Positions 26,580-35,731 of a stretch of DNA of 64,000 bases are shown here, in pieces. Below the pieces are notes generated by a model, which made no database searches, had not been told where the DNA came from, and was given only the letters and a program-made list of their open reading frames with translations. Position 1 is the first letter of the stretch, and each line of letters opens with the position of its first letter. Source of the DNA: Mixta theicola (GTDB taxonomy: Bacteria > Pseudomonadota > Gammaproteobacteria > Enterobacterales > Enterobacteriaceae); NCBI RefSeq assembly GCF_002895925.1, contig NZ_NWUO01000002.1, forward strand, positions 248,001-312,000. The letters run 5' to 3'. Position numbers and translations under genes: made by a program.

Positions 26580-29551
26580 TTCTTAAATACGCTCCCGCTG
26601 TCGATCCAGTATTGGGCATTAGCATTGCCGCTGGCGGACAATGTATTCAGTTTAAGGCTAAGCTGTGAAAGCGGTACGCGCGTACCGTCATCGAGCCGGG
26701 CATCGGCCAGCACAAAACGCTCCGGCGATCCCGACTGCGCGCCAGGCTCGACCGCCAGCTTCACGCGCAGCACGCTGTCGCCAGCCACTTTACGCGCCAG
26801 CTGCGCATCGTTGATGGTCAGGCTGTAAAGCGGCGACGCCAGCCAACGGTCATTATCCAGCTGCCGGAAGCCCAGGCAGACATTGCCGCGGATCTGGAAA
26901 CTGCTCTTACGATCGGGCGTCCAGCCAGGATCGTCCAGATCGATTTCACTGTAGCAGACGTTTTCACTGGTCAACGCATGGTTATCATCCAGCATGCCGA
27001 GATAGCGAATCGTGGAGTAGGGCTGGAAATCGCCAGCCTTAAACCAGAAGCTCGACAGGCGTAAATCGAGGGCCAGCAGGCAGAGCATCGCGCCCACCGC
27101 CGCAGTTGATTTCGGATTATCAATCCGGCCCATTTTGTTAAACGGATACCAGTCGCTGGTATGATAGCCTTCCAGCGACAGTATGCGGCTGCCCGGCAGC
27201 GGCTGCAGATGACGGAACAGCGCCTGCACGCCGGGGAAACGCGCTGGACGGCCGGTCAGCAGCAGCACATCGCAGCTGTAAAGGGAGATCACTTCCGCCA
27301 TGGAGCGCAGCGCGGGCACAATCGCCATCCGGTGCGACAGAAATTCGCCGTGCAGTTTGCTGAGGCTAACCACCATCGGCACCTGCAAAATATCAAAAGC
27401 CAGCTGACCGCCAAGCGCCCGCTGAACTTCGCCGTTAATATAATCAAGCACCGCCGCGCCGGGACGCTGCGTGAGCAGTTCGCCATACAACGCCTCGATT
27501 TCAGCGCTGGTATCCAGCGGATCGTAGCTTTCATAGCGCTCAAGAACCGCCTGCGCCAGCGGAATAAACAGCTGGAGCGTTGCCTGCTGACGCAGCGTGG
27601 AAAAGCCATCCATGCGCCCGTTATAGCCGAACAGCTTATCGAGCAAAATATCGGGATTGGCCAGTCCGGCCTGCTTCAGAGAAGCATGCAGCGCAGGCAG
27701 CACGTAAAGCTGGATCACATCCAGCAGAATATCGTCTCCGGCTACCTTAAAGCCTTCACGGAACAGCAGGCGCGGGTTGATTTTTACGTTGTTGCCCTGG
27801 CCATCGTCCAGCGCGTAATGGGTAATCGCCAGGTCAGTGGTGCCGCCGCCAATATCAATCGAAGCGATACGCAGGGTTTTACCGGCAGGCTCATGGGCGT
27901 CGCGCAGACGATCGGGACGCGCCATGCTGGCGAAAAAGGCTTCTGCGCGACCGGCAAAATTTACCTGGGTTTCATTAAACAGATAAACCATCTGACCGCA
28001 GGTCGCTTCATCCCACTCCATCTGCACGTCCGGCACCGGGCGGCTACTGAGCGCTTTATCGCTGACGCTGTCAAATGGCGCATCGGCGGGATGCCAGCCC
28101 ATCGCTTTCCATACCAGGCCGATGGCGTCCTGCATACGACTGCGGAAAATTTCCCGCTCTGGTTTCGGCATCGCCGAGGGCAGCGTAAGAATGATATGAC
28201 GCAGCTGGCGCGGCGCATAGCTGTGCGGCATTTTCTGGCGCTGAGCCGCGCTGTTCATCTGCATCATCGCCTGCGCCAGCAGTTCGCTGAGCATAAAGGT
28301 CATCAGGGAGCTGCGGCTGTAGTGCGCTGAAAATACCGGCAGCCGCGCATCTTCCTCGATTTGCCACAGCGGCTCGCCTTCATCATTAATCAAGGTCATC
28401 AGGGGTTCTGCGATCGCCTGCGGCTCGGCGGTCGCGCGATCGGCGCGGTTAAAGCGCCAGCCAGCGGCGTAGCGTGCTTCATCCCACAAATAGCGGCGAG
28501 GGCTGGAAATGCCGGTGGCGCCTTCGGTTCCGGCACGCTGCAGCGCCATACGACTCGCTTCGCGTCCCACGCGGGTTAATGAGGGCCAGACAAACGCCTC
28601 TTCACGGCCGCTCTCTACGGAAAAATTCTTTTTGCCGAAATGCGCTTCCGCGAACTCAACCCGGCTGTCGAACATTTCGTTATAGACCCGGTGCGGCTGC
28701 GAAAGGTCGCGCAGCTGCAGTTCGTAAGTCTGCTTCAGGCCGTTGACTTCGTCCGGGTGATCTTCCACCAGAATGCCGCAGGTATGGGAGTTGCCGACGT
28801 CAAGGATCAGATCGACATTCACTACCGGCTCCTGCAGCGTTGCGGTCAGTATGCGAATATCGGTCAGCGCCAGCTGGGTACCCAGCAGCTCAAGCAGGTT
28901 AAGGTAGTGCGCCTGATATTCAAACTCGCGCAGCGCCATTTTAATATCGCTGTCGTGGCGCGATTCCAGTTCACCGGCGCGCTGGGTAAAAACCTCACGC
29001 AGCCAGCCGTCAACCCAGGTCAGATCGAGAAATTCGCCCAGCTCATAGTTTTGCCAGGCAAGCGCAAAGCCAACGCCGTTATTGGCGTCGGAAGGAGTCA
29101 GCGCCAGCAGCGCCTGATCGCTGTCGTCGGGTGCCGTTTGGGTATCAAATGCCAGGATTACGCGATGGGTATGGCCTTCGGCATCGGGCTTATCGAGTGC
29201 GGCTATCTGCATCCGCGCCCAGTTTTCCGGGCCGCCGATAAACTGACGCGGCGGCGCGCAGCGCAGAACAGGTACCGGCAGCCAAACCCCGTTAAGCAGG
29301 TTCAGCGATTGCTCCTGGGTGGTGCTACATTCCGGCCTCACCACTTCCGGCGCGGCGCCATCTTCCAGCGGCAGCAAAAATCGACCGCTGGCCACGTCAT
29401 GCGTAATGCGCAGCAGCGGGCCGTTTGCCGTCTGGCGTACAAATTTGCGCGGCTGGCTGTCATTGACAGTAATCGCAAAATCAAGAAACTGAATACCGCT
29501 TTCGGCAATCAGGGTAATTTTCTGTTTAAAATCCGTAATGGGCGCCAGCAT
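26576..29551 (-). CDS. srfB: SrfB-family putative virulence factor, actin/Hsp70-fold ATPase
   Basis: A 991-residue protein with the nucleotide-binding signatures of the actin/Hsp70/sugar kinase superfamily: LILDVGNSHTCGI near residue 249 (phosphate 1), RIASIDIGGGTTDLAIT near 561 (phosphate 2), and VLLLTGRPARFPGV near 760 (adenosine loop), with FNKMGRIDNPKSTAAVGAM after it. The first 230 residues are a separate, unrecognised domain rich in beta structure. It is the centre of srfABC, two bases after srfA and overlapping srfC by four. Known only as a conserved partner of SrfA and SrfC; an ATP-driven assembly or chaperone role is inference from fold. Confidence 0.87.
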   Translation of the reverse strand: MLAPITDFKQKITLIAESGIQFLDFAITVNDSQPRKFVRQTANGPLLRITHDVASGRFLLPLEDGAAPEVVRPECSTTQEQSLNLLNGVWLPVPVLRCAPPRQFIGGPENWARMQIAALDKPDAEGHTHRVILAFDTQTAPDDSDQALLALTPSDANNGVGFALAWQNYELGEFLDLTWVDGWLREVFTQRAGELESRHDSDIKMALREFEYQAHYLNLLELLGTQLALTDIRILTATLQEPVVNVDLILDVGNSHTCGILVEDHPDEVNGLKQTYELQLRDLSQPHRVYNEMFDSRVEFAEAHFGKKNFSVESGREEAFVWPSLTRVGREASRMALQRAGTEGATGISSPRRYLWDEARYAAGWRFNRADRATAEPQAIAEPLMTLINDEGEPLWQIEEDARLPVFSAHYSRSSLMTFMLSELLAQAMMQMNSAAQRQKMPHSYAPRQLRHIILTLPSAMPKPEREIFRSRMQDAIGLVWKAMGWHPADAPFDSVSDKALSSRPVPDVQMEWDEATCGQMVYLFNETQVNFAGRAEAFFASMARPDRLRDAHEPAGKTLRIASIDIGGGTTDLAITHYALDDGQGNNVKINPRLLFREGFKVAGDDILLDVIQLYVLPALHASLKQAGLANPDILLDKLFGYNGRMDGFSTLRQQATLQLFIPLAQAVLERYESYDPLDTSAEIEALYGELLTQRPGAAVLDYINGEVQRALGGQLAFDILQVPMVVSLSKLHGEFLSHRMAIVPALRSMAEVISLYSCDVLLLTGRPARFPGVQALFRHLQPLPGSRILSLEGYHTSDWYPFNKMGRIDNPKSTAAVGAMLCLLALDLRLSSFWFKAGDFQPYSTIRYLGMLDDNHALTSENVCYSEIDLDDPGWTPDRKSSFQIRGNVCLGFRQLDNDRWLASPLYSLTINDAQLARKVAGDSVLRVKLAVEPGAQSGSPERFVLADARLDDGTRVPLSQLSLKLNTLSASGNANAQYWIDSGSVFKK

Positions 29552-29553
29552 TC

Positions 29554-30942
29554 TTATTTACTCTCACGCTTGATCGTCATTGGATATGCGGCATCGCTGC
29601 CAAACTGCGCTTCACACACGGCGGCGCCATTCCCTTGTTTACATACCAGCTGCGGCATTTTATAACGCGTACCGTTCGCACAACGGGCAGTATAGCGGCT
29701 GTTAATAACCAGATTACCTGAACTCATCAGCCCGGCCGTGGTTTCAGCCTTACAGCGCGTGCCGTCTCCCTGAACGAGGGTGGCGGTGCCTTTACCGTTG
29801 TGGAACTGATAGCGCAGGCTGGGCGCCTTGAAGCCAGGCATATTGCTGAGCTGCAGCGAGACGTGCCAGTTGCCGTCAAGGAATTTGGTCGATCCGTGCC
29901 GTATGGCATCGGACGGCATAACCAGCGCATCTTTCGCTACGGGCGCTGTGGCGGCGGGAACCGGCGCGGGCTCGGTTGCCGCAGGCGCTTCCGGTGCCGG
30001 CTGTTCAACAGCCACCGCCGCGTTGCTCAGCGGCAGCGTTTTATGCAGCGCGAGGGCCTGCGTCTGGGTTGCGGCCGGGATCACCACCCGAGGTTTGATC
30101 TCCGGCAGCTTCTCCGCCGGTTTAACCGGCGCGCTGGCGATGGGAGCGGGCTCAGGCTGACGTGGCCAGAAGCTGAACGCCAGCGCGGCGGCGACGGCCA
30201 GCCCCAGCGGCGCGGCGACCCACAGCAAACGACGCGAACCTTTAGCCGGTGTCGTTGCCTGCTGCGGCCCGGCGTCAGGTTCTTCGTTTTCGTGCAGTTC
30301 ATTGATCGCCTGATAAGCGCTAACGGACGCGGCGGGAGCCACCGGCTGCGGCACGGGCGTCGGTTCAGGCTCAGGCTTCGACGGCACCGGCAAGATCTCC
30401 GTGACCGGAGCGCTAAGCAACGGCGCATCGGAAAGCGGCTCCGGCTCCGGTTCTGGCTGAAGCGAACTGCGCAGACAGTCAAGGGCATCGCTGCGTGCAC
30501 GCTTATCCAGCTCGATAAAGCCCCAAAAGGTCAGTACCGGGCGGCCGTTAACCAGATAAATATATTGACGATCGGGAAACTGAAAGGCTTTGCTCAGCAG
30601 GGCGCCGAACAGTTTCAGCGCCGGTTTGTCAGCGCTGAGCGCGCGCTGACTCATGGCGGTCAGCGTTTGTTGATAGCTTTCCAGCTCGGCCAGCGCCTGG
30701 CGACGCTCGCTTTCGCTGGCATTGAGCCAGGATTTTACCCGACCATTAAAAGGAGCATACCAGTCCAGACGGTCGCCGCGCTCATTGGCCTGCGGGATCG
30801 CCAGGCAATCGGCAAGTTTTTGCTGCTTGCGCAGACGCAGAGTCTCGCGCAGCTGAAGCGCAGAGAGATAAACCAACTGGCCGTTTTCACCTAAAGCAAG
30901 TACGGCATCCAAATTCCCGCTGCGTAAAAATGTTTTTGCCAC
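29554..30942 (-). CDS. srfA: SrfA-family protein, single-pass membrane component
   Basis: A 462-residue protein, first gene of srfABC. The N-terminal 160 residues are a conserved cytoplasmic domain (MAKTFLRSGNLDAVLALGEN, then DRQYIYLVNGRPVLTFWGFI). A long Pro/Glu linker follows, then one membrane segment near residues 235-258 (LLWVAAPLGLAVAAALAFSF), a second Pro/Ala-rich linker and a C-terminal domain of about 110 residues with four cysteines (CKAE, CANG, CKQG, CEAQ). This layout, cytoplasmic head, one helix and a cysteine-bearing periplasmic tail, suggests the membrane anchor of the SrfABC complex. Cysteines may form disulfides in the periplasm. Function unknown. Confidence 0.85.
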   Translation of the reverse strand: MAKTFLRSGNLDAVLALGENGQLVYLSALQLRETLRLRKQQKLADCLAIPQANERGDRLDWYAPFNGRVKSWLNASESERRQALAELESYQQTLTAMSQRALSADKPALKLFGALLSKAFQFPDRQYIYLVNGRPVLTFWGFIELDKRARSDALDCLRSSLQPEPEPEPLSDAPLLSAPVTEILPVPSKPEPEPTPVPQPVAPAASVSAYQAINELHENEEPDAGPQQATTPAKGSRRLLWVAAPLGLAVAAALAFSFWPRQPEPAPIASAPVKPAEKLPEIKPRVVIPAATQTQALALHKTLPLSNAAVAVEQPAPEAPAATEPAPVPAATAPVAKDALVMPSDAIRHGSTKFLDGNWHVSLQLSNMPGFKAPSLRYQFHNGKGTATLVQGDGTRCKAETTAGLMSSGNLVINSRYTARCANGTRYKMPQLVCKQGNGAAVCEAQFGSDAAYPMTIKRESK

Positions 30943-31122
30943 CTGTAAGGGCCCTTATTTGACGCTGCCAGAGGCAGAAAATCGTGTGGTATCAGGTATT
31001 CGGATGAGTTTAGCTTTACATGAGGCAAATCAAACGCCGAAAAAGAGCGCGTATTTGATTGATATTCATCAGGCAAAGGCTTTCATCGCATAAATAACGA
31101 CAGGTGGCTGTTAAGTAAGGCG
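30943..31122. promoter_or_regulatory. Region upstream of srfA
   Basis: This short AT-rich stretch should contain the srfABC promoter on the minus strand. No OmpR/SsrB-type or other site was recognised by eye. A small ORF on the same strand ends at 31123. Confidence 0.35.
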
Positions 31123-31293
31123 TCAGGATGCATCGGCATTGCGGAAAAAACGCACATTTCGTCTAAGCCACAGCCGCGAGCGTATAAGGGTGCGCCCATC
31201 ATCAAGCAGTAGGAAAACCGCATTACCGATAATCACCGGGATGAATTTTCTCTCGCGGCACACTTTGTCTGAGCGGAACCATTTAATCGACAT
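31123..31293 (-). CDS. Candidate 56-residue basic protein
   Basis: A 57-codon frame on the minus strand. The ATG at 31293 is preceded by a GGACAGGGGTGG stretch about four to fifteen bases upstream, a strong Shine-Dalgarno. The peptide begins MSIKWFRSDKVCRERKF, has a hydrophobic middle (IPVIIGNAVFLLL) and an arginine-rich second half (RSRLWLRRNVRFF). Composition and codon choice look coding. It lies in the same direction as srfABC, 180 bases upstream of srfA, and could belong to its leader or be independent. No family recognised. Confidence 0.5.
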   Translation of the reverse strand: MSIKWFRSDKVCRERKFIPVIIGNAVFLLLDDGRTLIRSRLWLRRNVRFFRNADAS

Positions 31294-31613
31294 GATCCAC
31301 CCCTGTCCTTGAGTAACTATAGATGAATGTTAACAAGATTGAGTTTATCTAAAAAAATCAGGCTTGCATCTTAGTTTTTTTCTTTTTAGGAAAAATCCTA
31401 AATGGCTATTCTTATTATGTTTTTGCAGGATAATTATTTAATTAAAACAATCGCGGCATGATTACATTTATGCCGTAAAGGTGCTTTCAATACCGGTTAA
31501 AAATAGTTGCACTTCGTTAGTCAGCTTCTACATTTAATAACGTTGTTACGCTTGCTTATCTCCCATCGGGAGAGTGAGTTGACCACTTTAATGTTAAGAA
31601 AAGAGGAATTGTT
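31294..31613. other. AT-rich intergenic region before the KGG-repeat gene
   Basis: About 320 bases, AT-rich. It holds the promoters of the KGG gene (plus) and the 56-codon ORF (minus). A perfect short inverted repeat, TCTCCC-ATC-GGGAGA, at 31559-31573 lies some 40 bases before the KGG start and would be in its untranslated leader. Confidence 0.45.
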
Positions 31614-31796
31614 ATGACTCAGTATCGTGGTGGTGCAGGTAATTTCGCAAACGATCGGCAACGTGCATCCGAAGCTGGCAAAAAAGGCGGTCAGCGTAGC
31701 GGGGGCAATTTCAAGAACAACCCGCAGAAGGCCTCCGAGGCCGGGCGCAAAGGCGGCCAGAACAGCCACGGCGGAGGACGCAAGCCAGCAGAATAA
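31614..31796 (+). CDS. KGG-repeat stress protein (YciG/YmdF type)
   Basis: A 60-residue, highly hydrophilic protein made of two KGG (con-10/GsiB) repeats: RASEAGKKGGQRSGGNF and KASEAGRKGGQNSHGG, after the typical start MTQYRGGAGNFANDRQ. It is close to E. coli YciG and YmdF, stress-induced proteins usually under RpoS control and needed for full motility in some strains. Intrinsically disordered. GAGGAA eight bases before ATG gives a strong start. A 14-bp stem terminator follows. Which E. coli paralogue it matches best cannot be settled by eye. Confidence 0.88.
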   Translation: MTQYRGGAGNFANDRQRASEAGKKGGQRSGGNFKNNPQKASEAGRKGGQNSHGGGRKPAE

Positions 31797-31829
31797 TTGT
31801 AACGGCAATTCCATTTTTTAACGCCTCTT

Positions 31830-31875
31830 CACTCCGGCATAATCTGCGTAAATTATGCCGGAGTGATTTATTTAC
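31830..31875 (+). terminator. Strong terminator after the KGG gene
   Basis: Two 14-base arms (CACTCCGGCATAAT and ATTATGCCGGAGTG) pair perfectly around eight bases, followed by ATTTATTTAC. It is the longest perfect stem in this part of the window. Confidence 0.8.
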
Positions 31876-32093
31876 GGACTTTCATTCATCTTATTAACTC
31901 CCTTACGCTTTATGGTTAATGCACCTGATTCAATAATCGTTTCCCTGATGAATATTCCGGGCGAAAATAATGGATGGCGGAATTTAATTGTTTATTGGTT
32001 CACCGACGATAAATGATTGCATCGCACAAGTCCATACCTGGACAAGCATTATCAAACCTGTACAATTATTTTCACCGCGGCTAAACGCCGACA

Positions 32094-34226
32094 TTAATTA
32101 AACTCCCAGCTCAGAGAGGCGCCAACGCCATAATTGCGCCCTGGCGCCGGTTCGAAGTAGCGGCCATTGCCTTCATTCACGATCACCGAACCGACATAGC
32201 TGCGGTCAAACAGATTATCAACGCGGCCAAACAGGTCCAGCGCCCAGTTGCCGGAACGGAATTTGTAGCCGCCGTTCAGCGCGGTGACCGCATAAGCAGG
32301 GGCCTGCTCGCTGTTGCTGTCATTAGTCTGGATCTCGCTCATATAGCGCAGCTCGGCGCCGCCATACCAGCCAGTTTCCGGCGCATACTCCAGCGCCGCG
32401 AAGGCCATATTACGGGCAATGCCCGGCAGGCGGTTGCCGCGTATTACCTGATCGTCGCCGCTACCGCTGCTGTCACGATAGGTAGCCTCCAGCAATGTCC
32501 AGGACATGCGCAGCCGCCAGTCGAGGGCAAACTGCTGATCGAGCGCCAGCTCCAGGCCGCGCCGCCGCGTCTGCCCGGCATTTTTATAGCTGCTGCGTCC
32601 GCCTTCGTTGTTGGCGACGACAATTTCATTTTTGGTATCGGTCTGAAACAGCGCCGCACTGAACAGGCCGTTGCCAATACGGGCTTTACTGCCGATCTCC
32701 AGCGTATCGCTGGTCGAGGGCTGCAACAGGTTATTCAGGCCGCCCTGGTCATCGTTGCGATAGGAAAGTTCGTTAATGGTCGGCGTCTCAAAGCCGCGTC
32801 CGGCGGACGTATAGATATTCCAGGCATCGGTCAGCGCATATTTTAGCGCGGCGGCTGGAAGCCAGCGGTGATAGCGCGCTTCGCCGCTATCGTCGCCGTT
32901 GCCGACGGTAACGTAATCATCATTGTCATCAAAATTCACCGTGCTGAAGCGCACGCCCGCATCCAGCGTTAGCTTTGGCGTCAGCTGCCACGAGGTTTGC
33001 AGGTAGGGATCGAGGTTCCACATCAGGTTGCGCTCGTTGCGGCGCAAATTCCCTTTATAACCAAAGGCTGGCGTGCCGTTCTGCAGTACAAAGTTTTCAT
33101 AACCTTTGCGGCGCTCGCTCATGGTTTCGTAATCAAGCCCGCCGGTCAGCGTCACGGGTATCGCGCTGAGCGCGCCGCGATGCGTCCAGCGCGCATCAAT
33201 GCCCTGATAGTGACGGGATAAATCGATTACGCCGCCGGCATGCGTCGGTTTCAGCTGCGGCGCGAGTGGAATCGACTGATACTGCTCCGTTTCCCGCTCG
33301 CCCGCCCAGGCCATCAGGCTGAGGTCGTCGTTTTCGCTCATCTGACGTTCATAGCGTAGCGCAGCCTGCGTTTGCCTGGTGGTTTTACGCGTATTGTACT
33401 GTTCCGCGCGCGGCGACTGCTGCGGGTTGTCGTGCCATTCCGCGTTGGACAGACCACCAGCATCCTGCGCGTTAATATCCACGCTGTTAAACAGCAAAGT
33501 TAACGTGCTGACATCATTGATACGCACGCCCAGCCGCGCGTTGCCCAGATTCTTTTGCGCGCTGCTGTGATCGCGGTAGCCGTGGGTGCTGAAGCGCGTA
33601 GCCGAAACCGTATAGTTAACATCGCCCGCCTGGCTGCCGTCGCCGGTTGCGCCCTGCGCCTTCAGCCCGTAACGCCAGCTGCCGAAGCTGCCATAGTAGC
33701 TGCTGGCTTCAACGCTGGCGGGCTGGCTGCCTTGCTGCGTATCAATATTAATCACGCCGCCGGAGGCGTTGCCATACAGCGCGGAAAAGGGGCCGCGCAG
33801 CACTTCCACGCGATCGACCGAGTTAAGATCGATATTCGAGGTTTGTCCCTGACCGTCCGGCATGGTTGCCGGTATGCCATCTACATAAATACGCATTCCG
33901 CGCACGCCATAGGTAGAGCGCGCGCCAAAGCCGCGAATCGAAATCTGCAAATCCTGCGCATAGTTTTGACGGTTCTGGATTTGCACGCCGGGCAGGCCAG
34001 AGAGATTCTCCGACAGATTAACGCGCGGCGCGGCCAGACGCAGATCGTCACCGTTGACCACACTCACGGCGGCGGGCGTATCCAGTTCGGAAAGGCCGCC
34101 AGCGGCGGAAGCGCTGACAACCAGGGTTGTTTCATCGCTGGCTGCGGCGCAGGCGCAGCTAAAAGCCAGCAGGGCGGGCACCGCGATAAAGCGGACAGAC
34201 GAGGAAGAAATGCAGATGATTTTCAT
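32094..34226 (-). CDS. pqqU: TonB-dependent receptor for PQQ, PqqU/YncD type
   Basis: A 710-residue outer-membrane receptor almost collinear with E. coli YncD, recently identified as the PQQ receptor PqqU. A signal peptide ends near ACAAASDETT. The plug contains DTPAAVSVVNGDDLRLAAPR, NRQNYAQDLQISIRGFGARS, and VEVLRGPFSALYGNASGG; the barrel has SSYYGSFGSWRYGLKAQGATG, IYTSAGRGFETPTINELSYR and FEPAPGRNYGVG. ATG 34226 was taken because AGGA lies seven bases upstream and the frame then starts MKII. It imports pyrroloquinoline quinone with TonB-ExbBD. The end WEFN is the usual barrel terminus with Asn instead of an aromatic last residue. Confidence 0.9.
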   Translation of the reverse strand: MKIICISSSSVRFIAVPALLAFSCACAAASDETTLVVSASAAGGLSELDTPAAVSVVNGDDLRLAAPRVNLSENLSGLPGVQIQNRQNYAQDLQISIRGFGARSTYGVRGMRIYVDGIPATMPDGQGQTSNIDLNSVDRVEVLRGPFSALYGNASGGVINIDTQQGSQPASVEASSYYGSFGSWRYGLKAQGATGDGSQAGDVNYTVSATRFSTHGYRDHSSAQKNLGNARLGVRINDVSTLTLLFNSVDINAQDAGGLSNAEWHDNPQQSPRAEQYNTRKTTRQTQAALRYERQMSENDDLSLMAWAGERETEQYQSIPLAPQLKPTHAGGVIDLSRHYQGIDARWTHRGALSAIPVTLTGGLDYETMSERRKGYENFVLQNGTPAFGYKGNLRRNERNLMWNLDPYLQTSWQLTPKLTLDAGVRFSTVNFDDNDDYVTVGNGDDSGEARYHRWLPAAALKYALTDAWNIYTSAGRGFETPTINELSYRNDDQGGLNNLLQPSTSDTLEIGSKARIGNGLFSAALFQTDTKNEIVVANNEGGRSSYKNAGQTRRRGLELALDQQFALDWRLRMSWTLLEATYRDSSGSGDDQVIRGNRLPGIARNMAFAALEYAPETGWYGGAELRYMSEIQTNDSNSEQAPAYAVTALNGGYKFRSGNWALDLFGRVDNLFDRSYVGSVIVNEGNGRYFEPAPGRNYGVGASLSWEFN

Positions 34227-34457
34227 AACGGCGTCCTGCAAGAGAGATAGCTAATCACGTTCCGTAACTTCTGCGCATAAGCCTGGCAGGCCTGACATAT
34301 TTTGCAAAACATCGTGCATAAAATATCGGGCAGGCCGATGGCGCAGGTAACGCATATATACTGCAGAAAGCACCCGGTAATCTGGCTGATAAAAAACGAG
34401 ACTATTATCGAGCCGTAAGCCAGAATTAACCGACTTTAATAAAGAAGGATTTACACC

Positions 34458-35327
34458 ATGAATCAACGTCCCGCTGTAGCGGTATTGGGATTAGGCGCCA
34501 TGGGGCATGCTTTCGCTGCTAACCTGGTAAAGAAACAGTTTCAGGTGGCGGGCTGGAACCGCACCCGCGCGCGCGGTGAGGATTTGGCGGCGGCTGGCAT
34601 GCGACTGTGCGATGAGCCGCAGCAGGCGGCAGAACAGGCAGACGTGGTGCTGGCGATGCTGTCAGACGGCGCGACCACCGAAAGCGTCCTGCAGCAAATT
34701 ATGCCGACGTTAAAGCCTGATGCCGTTTTCTGTCAGATGGGCACCATCGGCGTGGAAGCCACCGACAGGTTAATAGCCCAGCTGGCCGCGGCGCGCCCGG
34801 ATGTGGTGTATATCGATGCGCCGGTTTCCGGCACCAAAGCGCCTGCGGAAAACGCGCAGATCCTGATACTGGCCAGCGGCGATCGTCAGCGGGCGGCCAG
34901 CCTGGAGCCGGTTTTTGCCGCCATCAGCAAGGGCGCGCGCTGGTTAGGCGAGGCGGGCGCCGGTTCGCGGATGAAACTGGTGGTCAACGCCTGGCTGATC
35001 GCCATGATGCAGGGGCTGGCGGAAAGCGCCAGCCTGGCGCAACAGTTCGGTTTTTCCACCGACGATCTCTGGTCAGTACTGGAAGGCGGGCCGTTAGCCG
35101 CGCCCTATGCAAAGGTAAAGCTGGATACCATCAAAGGGGGCGACTACACGCCACAGATGCAGCTTACCTGGGCGCTAAAAGATGCGCAGCTGGCGCTGAA
35201 CGCGGCGGAGGATCAGTCGATGCCGGGGCTACAAAATATTGCGCAGCTCTGGCAACAGGCAGTGGAAGCGGGCTATGGCGAACAGGATCTGGCGGTGATT
35301 TATCGTTTTTTGACGGGTAAAGAGTAA
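34458..35327 (+). CDS. NAD(P)-dependent beta-hydroxyacid dehydrogenase family oxidoreductase
   Basis: A 289-residue member of the 6-phosphogluconate/3-hydroxyisobutyrate dehydrogenase superfamily. The Rossmann motif is VLGLGAMGHAFAANL (GxGxxG), the substrate-site signature VSGTKAPAENAQILILASG, and the catalytic lysine is in GSRMKLVVNAWL. The arginine after the second strand (WNRTRARG) favours NADP(H), as in the GLYR/tartronate semialdehyde branch. Substrate not predictable. It starts 17 bases after GAAGGA-like sequence and is divergent from the PQQ receptor gene. Confidence 0.82.
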   Translation: MNQRPAVAVLGLGAMGHAFAANLVKKQFQVAGWNRTRARGEDLAAAGMRLCDEPQQAAEQADVVLAMLSDGATTESVLQQIMPTLKPDAVFCQMGTIGVEATDRLIAQLAAARPDVVYIDAPVSGTKAPAENAQILILASGDRQRAASLEPVFAAISKGARWLGEAGAGSRMKLVVNAWLIAMMQGLAESASLAQQFGFSTDDLWSVLEGGPLAAPYAKVKLDTIKGGDYTPQMQLTWALKDAQLALNAAEDQSMPGLQNIAQLWQQAVEAGYGEQDLAVIYRFLTGKE

Positions 35328-35341
35328 AGCTGGCGAGAAAA

Positions 35342-35359
35342 AGCGGGCCGCGGCCCGCT
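35342..35359 (-). terminator. Terminator of the small exported protein gene
   Basis: AGCGGGCCGCGGCCCGCT is an 18-base palindrome; on the minus strand it is followed by TTTTTCTCG, fitting the gene ending at 35372. Confidence 0.7.
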
Positions 35360-35371
35360 CTGTTAACCGGC

Positions 35372-35719
35372 TTATTCCGCTTTCTGATATTGCTCCAGCG
35401 TCGCCTTTTTACAGGCGTCGGCGTTGTTGAGGTTATTCTTTTTCACCTCGTCAGGCAGCTTCATATAGGCATCCGCCACCTTTTCCGCTTCATCTTGATT
35501 AAACTCAGGCTTATTCACGGCAGAAGGCGCCGATCCGCGCGAAATCATATCTTTCAGCTTCTGCACATACTCTTCCTGTGATTCTCCTACCGCTCGCTGT
35601 TCGCCGGTTATCGTACACAGCCCTGCAATATAGGATTCCGCTTCGCTGCTTGCTTCAGTCGCTGCCTGCGCTACGCCGCAGCTTGCCATCAACAGAACTA
35701 TCGCCAGTCGCTTTTTCAT
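35372..35719 (-). CDS. Small periplasmic protein of unknown function
   Basis: A 115-residue protein with a clean signal peptide (MKKRLAIVLLMASCGVAQA, cleavage after AQA). The mature part is alpha-helical, acidic and contains two cysteines (GLCTITG and DACKKA) that could form a disulfide. No family was recognised. AAGGAAGGGTA lies just before the ATG. It is monocistronic with its own terminator. Confidence 0.7.
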   Translation of the reverse strand: MKKRLAIVLLMASCGVAQAATEASSEAESYIAGLCTITGEQRAVGESQEEYVQKLKDMISRGSAPSAVNKPEFNQDEAEKVADAYMKLPDEVKKNNLNNADACKKATLEQYQKAE

Positions 35720-35731
35720 TACCCTTCCTTT

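Noticed and set aside
27161..30894. Several plus-strand frames of 340-390 codons opposite srfA and srfB
   Set aside because: Antisense to real genes with clear motifs, no ribosome sites, no recognisable domains.
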